A DNA stretch of 64,000 bases from assembly GCA_030247855.1 (NCBI GenBank), contig JAPDRN010000018.1:186001-250000 (forward strand). Direction: 5' to 3'. Positions 56,013 to 64,000 of the stretch are shown piece after piece (the stretch's first letter is position 1; every line of letters begins with the position of its first letter). Origin of the DNA: Knufia peltigerae (lineage: Eukaryota; Ascomycota; Eurotiomycetes; Chaetothyriales; Trichomeriaceae). The notes under the pieces are model-generated. The model was not told the origin of the DNA and did no database searches. It was given only the letters and a program-made list of their open reading frames with translations. The position numbers were made by a program, and so were the translations under genes.

Positions 56013-56756
56013 TCTCTCAACATGTCGGTCTAACGTGGTTGAAGGAGTGAAGAGCCATACTAATTGCGAAATCGAGGGTTGAGATGGTGGTGCAAGTGTA
56101 GTCTTGATAAGAAATCGGGCCTACAACCGGAAATGCGCCTAGTTGTGACTCTAGTGCCAAGGATCGGATATACTGTACTTGTTTCCGATCAGGCAAGAGG
56201 GTGATGCCGCCCTTGCACTTCTCTTCCCCGGCTCACGCGGGCGACCACAGCCCTTTGCCTCACCGGTCATCCAGGAAATTTGGGCTACTGCCATTATTTT
56301 CGCCGTTTGCTTCTGTATGACATATGGATCAAAACGATGGCTTTATCTTCCAAACTACAGACGGGCATCAAAAAGGGCAGAAACACATCACCACGGAAGC
56401 GAAGCCGGGCTGCAAACTTGCGGCCTGGTGTATTCGTGACGAGGGCCACCTTCATCTTGGACAGTATGTCATCTTTCCAGATCTCGTCTTCCCCGAGCTG
56501 GCCTGTGATGAAGAAGTACAAGAAACTGTGGTATTATGACTTTAAAATTTTCCATTCCCGCTATGCTATGCTGATATGCTCGTCATACAATACAATTGTA
56601 AACCCCCCCCCCTCCCCCCCCCTTCTCGCCATCCGCTATGCAATTTCAAAAACACTCAAACCAAAAGCAGTCAAACATTCCCATCACTTCTGCAATGCAA
56701 CCCAATACGCTTTAATATCGAATGCCGCCGTGTGGCCTTCAACTCCATCCGCAGCC
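56013..56756. other. intergenic with C-homopolymer tract
   Basis: 744 bases between tandem minus-strand genes; no gene. Contains an interrupted C run (C10-T-C9) at about 56603-56622. Confidence 0.5.
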
Positions 56757-57377
56757 TCAGTTATACTGCCAAGCAGCAGCTTGGCCCTGAGTATAAGGAA
56801 CAGCTAGCGGTGTGACGGCCACACAGTCCTGGACATTGCCTAGAGGAACCTGAGCCCCATCGAAGTTGGCAAAGACCTGGTACGCGATGCTTCCGTGTGT
56901 AGGGCAGGCCATGAACCCATCAGCACCGAATGCGCTGGTCGTCACCTCGCCGTACTCTCCGCCAACGTTGACGAAGATGAATGGGTCGACGACCGAGCCC
57001 TCGGGCATGGCGCCTGAGTGCGCGGCCGTGAACGACAGAGCACCGTTGGGTGCGACGTAGACTTGCTGTCCGCCGGGAACAACGGTGGCGAGGCTGCCGC
57101 TGCCCACAAATGCCGTGTCAGTGCCTGGTGGGCAATTGGACGCTTGGTCGGTGCCAGTGAAAGGGCACGAAGTTGAGGTCTCCGGCAGGTTGAGCCAGAA
57201 CTTGCCGCTGTTGGCGTTGAAGGATTCGAAGTGGAAGGGCTGCACGTCGGTACCGACGATCAGACCGTACACGGCTGGGAAGTATAGATCGGGAGCTGGG
57301 TTTTGGCCGGACGAGCCGGTCGGGGCGGCGAGGGCCAGCGCCGGGATGGAGGCGAGAACTGCTGTCTTAACCTGCAT
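56757..57377 (-). CDS. secreted cell-wall protein, PhiA / IgE-binding-like
   Basis: 206 residues, single exon. Signal peptide at 1-18 (MQVKTAVLASIPALALAA), then an all-beta mature protein with four cysteines. The layout matches the PhiA cell-wall protein family of Aspergillus: an early YGLIVGTDVQPFHFESFNA strand set (family: G-x-I-A-x-R-S-G-S-P-V-x), a central QQVYVAPNGALSF repeat and the late block FGADGFMACP then YQVFANFD with a final cysteine (NVQDC). Some relatives are annotated as IgE-binding allergens. Function is structural, in conidial or hyphal walls. Similarity was judged by eye, so the family is likely rather than certain. Confidence 0.75.
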   Translation of the reverse strand: MQVKTAVLASIPALALAAPTGSSGQNPAPDLYFPAVYGLIVGTDVQPFHFESFNANSGKFWLNLPETSTSCPFTGTDQASNCPPGTDTAFVGSGSLATVVPGGQQVYVAPNGALSFTAAHSGAMPEGSVVDPFIFVNVGGEYGEVTTSAFGADGFMACPTHGSIAYQVFANFDGAQVPLGNVQDCVAVTPLAVPYTQGQAAAWQYN

Positions 57378-57546
57378 TGTGACGGAAGATGGAAAATGGC
57401 TGCGCGAGACAGATGGCGAAAATGGTAGATTTGTCTGGCTGTGAGTGAAATGTGGTGCGTTGCTGGGGAGTGTTGGTTGCTATTGTACTGTGGTGGTTTG
57501 AGACGAGAAGGATGAAGGTATCGACTGGGGTGCCGGTTTCACCTGG

Positions 57547-57554
57547 TATATATA
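57547..57554 (-). promoter_or_regulatory. TATA box of the PhiA-like gene
   Basis: Perfect TATATATA on the minus strand about 170 bases before the ATG at 57377, fitting a highly expressed wall-protein gene. Positional inference. Confidence 0.45.
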
Positions 57555-58933
57555 GGTATTTCTCGCATGATGCATTGCCAGTATACATGCTCGAATGAGG
57601 CATATTCGATTACATACCATTCCATCACAGAGCCCAACGTGTCGATGCTACGTAACAAATGGCCTGGTGACCTGGTCGTAGAAGGTACAACAGTCCACGT
57701 AGAAGAACACCAAAAATAGTAGCTCCCCCAGAACCCCCATAATCGAGCTCGGAAAGCTTAACAGGGCTGGCTGAATCTCATCTGAGAGCTCCCTAGCTAT
57801 GCTCCACGTTCCAATGAACGAGTGTTCAGTACGGGATACAAACTTCACCCGAGCCCGCAAGACCGAGGAAAAGAAACGGTCTATGGGTGTCTTGGATACG
57901 TGATAGAATGTTCCGTAGACGAAGCACAGGGCGAGGTAGTACCGCAGAGCTATTTTTGAGTGCGGCATCATTACTCGCACGGGTCACTGAGCAGAAAGCA
58001 CGGGGTAGGTGACATCTCGGGATACAAGGAGAGTTTAGCCCATAGATTTCTGGTGGTCAATCCGTACCGCGGGTCTAGATCCGTGGAGGGATTTGGGCAC
58101 CGGAGAAAAAAAGACTCAGCCTCCCCAAATCACCGTTCCACCATTGGATGGAGTAGCTCTAGGCCATCGAGAAATGTCCATAGAACAATAACGTCGATCA
58201 TGCATCGGTCAACTCAAACTTCCTTATCGCGTAGCGCATGGCGCCCAGGACAATGCGATACCTCCCTTCTTCAAGGCCTCCACCACTCAATTGACAGGTG
58301 CTTTGATGTCCTGTGCGCCTAATTATCTTGCACTCTACAGTACTTGGTAATCAGCAAAAAAATGCCAAGACTGAAGGGGATCTGATAATGAACAGTCTGG
58401 TTTGATGGATTTGAACGACGCTCAATAACGCAGAGTCATTATATATTTAGACACTTTAAAAAAAGCCTGACCGGCTCCGTTAAGGGTGTATACTGTCGTG
58501 TGAGGTCGACGTGGCTGATTCTTGGAATTTGCGCTTCCTAGGCCGATTTTCACCACGGACCCGGTCTAACTCCCTCCTTTGGTTCTTTATCAAGCTCAGC
58601 CCATGTAACAGGAAAGCACTGGGAAAGAGGGACTTGGAGAGGCCTCTGTTGCCATGGGATTCCGGTGAGGTTATGACTCGAACTCTCACGACACCTCTCA
58701 CGGCATGGGCTCTGACCTCGTAGTCAAAAAAGAGGGTTTAACAACAATGACACAACGATGTACAAGATTATTCATACCAACTTCACACCAGAGATCGATG
58801 CTCCTCATGTTAGACCTACACGAGAGCGACGCATCCACTGTCTGACTTGTTTCCAACCCTAGGTACAACCCGATAGTAAGAAGAGGGTGAGTCGCGAGCA
58901 TCTGTTCTTAAAAGCGATATTGTCTGCGCGAGC

Positions 58934-59329
58934 GTGCCGAGTGCTCGGAGCAGTTCGGCCCTTGCTTATGGTGCCACGGATCGGATATACCTTTTTCCGA
59001 CTACTACATTGGTATACATGCTCTTACGTAGATATAAAGGACCAGCCGCCCCTTCAATTGTAGTTGGTAGTTTCTTTTCTTTCCGCCGATGGAACCACAG
59101 TGGTGTTGTCCTGGAGTGGGTCGCTTGGGACGGTGTTGGGATTAGAGATTCGCCTACTGGATCCGTCAACTCTGTTGTGGCGGATGTCAAGCGAGAACTG
59201 GTCAATACCGACGGAGCGGCCAAGGATTACGGATTTGCAATGAAACCCCAAGAGTTGACGGCGATCAAGAGCAAGTCAGAAGCATTCCGCGCCGAACTCT
59301 CAGAAAGTCGAAGGATCAGATCAGTCTAG
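58934..59329 (+). pseudogene. C-terminal relic of a hydantoinase B / oxoprolinase-like protein
   Basis: An isolated frame with no ATG-led gene around it. Its second half, VVADVKRELVNTDGAAKDYG followed by a short linker and EAFRAELSESRR, follows the usual C-terminus of hydantoinase B/acetone carboxylase alpha-type proteins (pattern: GxGxxDP, VxxDVxxGLVSxExAxxDYGV, LRxxLRxxR). The DSPTGSVNSVV segment corresponds to the DPLERDPERV region but is altered. The remaining 500 or so residues of such a protein are absent. Best read as the remnant of a deleted gene; a chance match is less likely but possible. Confidence 0.45.
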
Positions 59330-60786
59330 TCCAATCTACGACTGCACACCTTTTCAACAGAGGAGGCACACCGAGTGAACTCACCACTAGCTTCTGAGCA
59401 AAAACAGGGCTCCCTGCTGTATGCCCTCAGCAGGAGCAGGACTCACCCTACACCAGGCTTGAAAATAACGCGGTTGAGTGCCTGGTCTACAATAACAGCA
59501 GGTCAATGGCCCAGCTTGACCACGAGAGGACCTTTCGGGTTTTCGCATGCCTTCTAGCTAGCCTTAAGTATGAGTCGTCAATACATTCACAATCTCCAAT
59601 GACCATAGGCGAACGCTGTCCAGTATTGGACTCTGTAGCTTGTAGGTCAGGCGTATCCATAACACGTTGCCCTCGAGGTAAATTCCCAGTCACGGGGATC
59701 AAACAGCGGAGCATCTCTGGCTATCTCCAATAGCGAAGGACAATAATGGAACCCATCTTAGGATGAAGCATACCGGAATGCTGCGGAAGACATTCAATCG
59801 CTGCGACGTGAGTTGGGGCGTGACTCGAAAAGTAACAAGAGAGTTTGAGTCGTGTAAGCTGGGTTTGGAGACTTTTGAGCAATTCGACCATTGCTTGAGC
59901 TGCTTGAGTTGCCAAGCAGGCAATATTGCGTCCCTGCACCCAGCTCCGTGGTTCAACTAGCGAGAAGACTCCCCCTGCTTGGCCACATGGTCATGCGGCG
60001 TCGACTATCTGAGCGAGAGAAGCTTGCATATCCGTCACCACGTTCACGGGGAATTCACCCATGAGGCCGAATTTGGCATCGACGTGGGAATTTACCTTGC
60101 TCCAGCAGGTCCCCGGACCGAGAAATCATTCGTATAACATCGTATAGTTGCGCACAAGTCCCCAAAAAGCCAATGGTGAGTGGTGGCTTTCATCAGTCAG
60201 GTCATGCCCAGGCGCGAGATCACCCACAACTCTCTATGCGTGGGGCGTCGGCGTTCACCCACTTTGCGCCCATGAACCTTCAATCGCATCGCAAGGCGCT
60301 TAGTTTGACGTTTCTGAACGCGGTACTTTCAAGTGGTGGTTATTTCATGTGATGAAAAGTTATTCGGGGTTGGAAAAGGCATTGGTCAGCAGTGTCTGGG
60401 AGAGCAAGACGGCGCACAAAACCCCTATATCAGGCGAAATCGGTAGTTGCTTGGGAGACGAGTGCCGGTCCTTGCCCAGTATGAAACAAACGGTACCGGT
60501 GGGCAAACTCCGTGCATGGCGCCTCCCCACGGGGGCGAAGTGTTTGGAGCGGCTCCTGTGATTCGACTTCAGACTCAGAGTCTGGGAGCCCCGGGGGCCC
60601 AGCACAGGCTTCATGACTCGTAGGGATTGGCCAAGGCGTGGTCGCCTGCTTAAAAGACTACGGCCTCTCTTCCCACTGTCCATATCATCTCTTCCTCCTT
60701 GACTATCATCAGACTCTACCCACTTCGTTTCTTAGAGGCAAGACGAAGTTCAGGACTCAAGAACTCAGATTACGCCTGTCGTCAAT

Positions 60787-62734
60787 ATGGGTCTCGGTGT
60801 GCAAGATGGTAAGAATGTCATCAGGGGCGCTGCTGGCACATGGCTAATGTGACATAGACAAGAAGCTTGACCACGTCCCCGGAACGGTCTTGCTCAACGA
60901 TGAAGCCGCTCATCAAGAGGCTATTACAGAAGGTCTAAAGCACGGCAAAGGCAGAGACGCTCATATTGTCCTGTCACCCCAGCCTAGCGAAGACCCCAAT
61001 GACCCTCTCAATTGGTCGCTGTGGAAGAAGGAAGCCATCACTGCAATTCTCTGCTTAGGTGCCATGTTGAACGCTGGTACAAATGTGAGTTGAAAAGAAC
61101 AATCCCCACGTGAAAAAGATTCGGTGGCTGATGATCACGCAGGGCCCCCTTCTTAATGCTTCATATTTCCCAATTTCCGAGCGACTTCATATGGACTTGA
61201 CGAAAGTCGTGCTCGTCTCTGGTTATAATCTTCTCGCTGCTGGATGCTCCGGCCCATTTGGTGGGTTTCACTCTCCCTTTAGATTCCGATGAAGTCTCCT
61301 CCTAACATTTCAAAAGTGTGTGCTTTCAGTCGCAAGTATGGCAAACGACCGGTGTTCCTTGTCTCAACGCTGTTCGACATTATTGGTACCGCCATTGGCC
61401 AGGCCAAGATCGACTACAAATACCTATTGGCCGCACGTATCATCCAGGGCTTTTCAACTTCGGCATTTGAGTCTTTGATCGTGTCGACGGTCGGTGACAT
61501 GTACTTTGTCCACCAAAGAGGTCTCCGCATTTCCGTCATCAACTTCATCCTCAATTCTGCGTCCAGTCTCTCGTCAATCATCTGCGGCCAAGTCTTCCAG
61601 AGCCTCGGTTGGCTATGGTTGTTCCACATGTTCCAGATATTCTGCTGCGTCCAATTCGTCCTGATGTTCTTGTTCTGTCCAGAGACGACGTACGTCAGAG
61701 ATTCGCACTACGACACGGACCAGTCCGAGCAAAGAGACGAAAAGGGGCTGACGGAACTGGCAACCATCGAGCATTCACACAAGGAGCATGTGGGAGAGCC
61801 CGGACAAGGAGCCGCGCCCGCTTACAACGTGCCAAAGAAGAAAACCTTTGTCCAGGAACTTGCCGTCTACACGGGCGTGTACTCTAGAGACAGCATCTTT
61901 AAATTCCTGTTCGGACCTTTTCTCACGCTGCTGAACCCTGCTGCATGCTATGCGATCATTGCTTCCGGTCTACTGAACAGTTGGTATGTCGGATCGGCAA
62001 TCATCTTGTCAGGCGTGTTTGCCGGGCCACCCTGGAACTTCAACGCTTCCCAGGTTGGATATCTTGGTGCAGGCCCCTTCGTTGGAGGTCTCCTTGGTTC
62101 CATCATCACCGGTTTCAGCGGTGACTATGTCATCAAATATCTCACTCGCAAGAACAAGGGTGTATAGTGAGTGCTAATATTGCAAAGTGTATTAAATTGT
62201 TGCTAACAAAGTTGTCACAGCGAACCAGAGTTCCGTCTCGTCTTTATGATACCCACCTGCATTGCTTGTGGCATCGGAATGTTCCTCTTTGGCTATACTA
62301 TGTCCGTCGGATCTGCTGCCGAGCTTTGCTCTTTCTTCCAAGGAGTCATGATGTTTGGCGTCTTGATCGGAATCTTCTCGACCTTGTCTTACGGCTTAGA
62401 TTCTTTCCGAAGCCAGAGTAACGAAATCTTCATCATGAATATGCTTTTCAAGGTCAGCTCCTGCACCCCCACTCACCAATTGGAGCGAGTTTTCATGCTA
62501 ACAACCTCCTAGAACTTCATGTTTTATGGCCTTTCTAATTTCGCAAACGACTGGGTCGCCTCGAACGGTCCAGCACAGATCATGTACGTCTTCGGTGGTA
62601 CATCAATCTTCTTGTCATTGCTAGGTCTTCCAGTCTACATGTACGGAAAGAGAATGAGAAGTTGGTGGGCCAGACACGACCTTTTCAAGAAATTGAAGAT
62701 GGAGACCTCGGGCCCTGTTAGTGAAATGGGTTAA
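60787..62734 (+). CDS. MFS transporter, DHA1 / Hol1-like
   Basis: 556 residues; exons 60787-60808, 60858-61084, 61143-61260, 61317-62166, 62221-62452, 62513-62734. Typical fungal 12-TM drug:H+ antiporter-like protein: the pre-TM1 motif EDPNDPLNWSLWKKEAI, RKYGKRPVFLVSTLFDIIG (motif A), ARIIQGFSTSAFESL, and a large charged cytosolic loop between helices 6 and 7 (CPETTYVRDSHYDTD onward). Related fungal carriers export toxic compounds or import sugars and siderophores, so direction and substrate stay open. The first exon is only 22 bases. Relatively isolated from pathway genes; its 3' end converges on the NmrA-like gene. Confidence 0.88.
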
Positions 62735-63182
62735 GTGGGAGTCGGCTCTCTCAAGATCGAGACTGTCTGTATCGAGTCAGTCTTGTGTATTGTGGCCAAG
62801 GTTACAGAGAATTGATTCTACCATCCAATGGTCTCGCTTCTCGAGGAATGCGGATTGTGTCAAGGAACGCTTCTTGTCTGACTAGAGGAATTGCCCATAT
62901 CGAGCGGAAGGGGTCCCTGGGAACCATCATATCATTTCAAACAATCTTAATCGGACTTGGATTTCATCATTACCTTGCTACCTGTTTAAGATTCCGTTTC
63001 TCCGCTCTCTGCTGCGTCGTTTTGTGGCCTTCCAGTTTCAGTGGCATGAGCGAGTATACCCCTTCTTGTCTAGCCAGTACCTGCGGGTTCCAGCCCCATC
63101 GTCATCACATCACGTCCCGTCATCCACCCCTGAAGATGCAGTGCACGTCCTGCTACAGACTAACAACTACTCTTCAACAATG
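62735..63182. other. convergent intergenic
   Basis: 448 bases between convergent genes; nothing recognised. Confidence 0.5.
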
Positions 63183-63872
63183 TCAATTCGTGATGACAGG
63201 CGAAGTCCCATCCCAATCTCCCTTCGAAGCAGCATCCATCAAGAACTTCGCGACGCTCTTCACGCTCACTTTCGGCATGATACCTACGTCTTCCGCTGAG
63301 CTGGAGTAAACCTTGACGGGTGCAGCGTCTCCTTCAGTCAGGAGCGCCGGCCTGATAAGTACAAAGGGCAAGTGGCCTTTCCTGACGGCCTCGTCGACCA
63401 ATGTCTGATCCTCAATGGTCTGGACCATGTTCGAATGGCGCATGGTCCAGCGCAGGAGAAAATTGAGGTTCTTGAACGAATCTCCAATACCAAACATGGA
63501 CATGACGACAAGTTTGTCAATCTGCACGGAGCCCTCGACCGCCTGGGCTGCTGCAAGCACAGCGCTAGCTGATGCTTTCATGAAGCCAGCCGGCGAGGTC
63601 GGTGCCGCCCATGGATTTCCCGAAGTTCTGGTCTGGCCCAGGGTGCTGATTATGACTACCGGGACGCCGGACTTGGTGCTTCGTAGAGCCTTTTCGATAT
63701 CCGTCGGGTTGCACGGATCCCCGGTAACAACATTAAGGTCTGCATGTTGAAGCAAGCTGGTGTTTGGCTTACGCACAATGACAGTGACGGCATGGCCTCT
63801 GGTCAGGGCTTCTTCGAGGACGAGCTTGCCGGTTCGGCCTGTGGCTCCAATTAGGAATATCTGTGGCATCAT
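63183..63872 (-). CDS. NAD(P)-binding protein, NmrA/SDR-like
   Basis: 229 residues, single exon, atypical short-chain dehydrogenase / NmrA-like (NAD(P)-binding_10). Dinucleotide motif IGATGRTGKLV at residues about 7-17, then strand VVTGDPCN, VVIISTLGQTRT, LVVMSMFGIGDS and FVLIRPALLTEGD. Proteins of this type act as reductases, redox sensors or subunits of flavin-reductase-like enzymes; the active-site tyrosine motif of classical SDRs is not present. The start is the ATG at 63872 (MMPQIFLIGATG); the frame extends upstream only through a TTG codon, which would add 31 residues of disordered sequence. No clear link to neighbours. Confidence 0.8.
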   Translation of the reverse strand: MMPQIFLIGATGRTGKLVLEEALTRGHAVTVIVRKPNTSLLQHADLNVVTGDPCNPTDIEKALRSTKSGVPVVIISTLGQTRTSGNPWAAPTSPAGFMKASASAVLAAAQAVEGSVQIDKLVVMSMFGIGDSFKNLNFLLRWTMRHSNMVQTIEDQTLVDEAVRKGHLPFVLIRPALLTEGDAAPVKVYSSSAEDVGIMPKVSVKSVAKFLMDAASKGDWDGTSPVITN

Positions 63873-64000
63873 GACTGTACGGACTTCTCTCGAGTCTGGG
63901 AAGAGCGTGTCTGAACGTTGATGATTACTTGGTCTCAAGTCGGGCTGACTGCTGCGGGGGTGCAAGGTGCAAGTCGATATGATGGCGCTGATCCTGTTGT

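Larger units (their letters stand above)
57378..60786. other. 3.4-kb gene-poor region
   Basis: Between the PhiA-like gene (minus) and an MFS gene (plus). Holds the hydantoinase-B-like relic at 58934-59329 and the PhiA-gene promoter. Other open frames (57648-57980 minus, 60349-60683 both strands) show no family likeness. Confidence 0.5.

Noticed and set aside
56603..56622. C10-T-C9 homopolymer
   Set aside because: Noted as a likely length-error site in sequencing, not a biological signal.
57648..57980. 110-codon minus-strand frame with hydrophobic segments
   Set aside because: No recognisable family, no good start context and no supporting splice structure.
1..64000. tRNA, rRNA, CRISPR and bacterial operon features
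   Set aside because: GGTTCGA-like strings (for example near 19523, 26816 and 36575) lack cloverleaf context; no regular repeat-spacer pattern; introns make it clearly eukaryotic.

Overview
This window reads as nuclear DNA of a filamentous ascomycete (Pezizomycotina, plausibly Eurotiomycetes such as a Chaetothyriales black yeast; the order is inference). The evidence is short GT-AG introns of about 50-115 bases with CTAAC-type branch sites, genes on both strands spaced by 0.3-3 kb, many Zn2Cys6 regulators and typical fungal families. I recognise 24 intact protein genes, one broken gene and one relic. I see no tRNA, rRNA, CRISPR array or complete transposon. Exon borders were worked out by hand and every multi-exon model stays in frame.

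Layout. 0.2-5.8 kb: CCC1-like vacuolar metal transporter, a cupin protein, an allantoate-permease-type MFS carrier. 6.4-10.5 kb: a Zn2Cys6 factor and an ATZ/TRZ amidohydrolase. 11.1-15.2 kb: housekeeping genes, CCT3 chaperonin subunit and an EAF-type elongation factor. 15.2-18.2 kb: gene-poor. 18.2-19.4 kb: secreted ferritin-like Rds1/LsdA-type protein.

19.9-28.2 kb is the most interesting block and looks like a fungal phosphonate-use locus: a PHO84-type transporter, a Leu3/PrtT-type regulator, a two-domain protein joining a PhnZ-like HD oxygenase to phosphonoacetate hydrolase (PhnA), and a divergently transcribed PhnY-like phytanoyl-CoA-dioxygenase-family hydroxylase. In the proposed scheme the hydroxylase and HD domain open a hydroxyalkylphosphonate oxidatively, the PhnA domain hydrolyses phosphonoacetate, and both release phosphate.

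28.6-33.1 kb: a broken Gly/Ala-rich LEA-like gene, a YtcJ-type amidohydrolase, a bacterial-looking GH43 enzyme. 33.4-46.7 kb: an oxidative block with a salicylate-hydroxylase-like enzyme, a small unknown protein, two transcription-factor-like genes, a pisatin-demethylase-like P450, and a hybrid C2H2/Zn2Cys6 regulator facing a phenol 2-monooxygenase-like enzyme across a shared promoter. 46.8-64 kb: M1 aminopeptidase, OPT transporter, Zn2Cys6 factor, PhiA-like secreted protein, a 3.4-kb gene-poor stretch holding a hydantoinase-B-like relic, an MFS carrier and an NAD(P)-binding NmrA-like protein.
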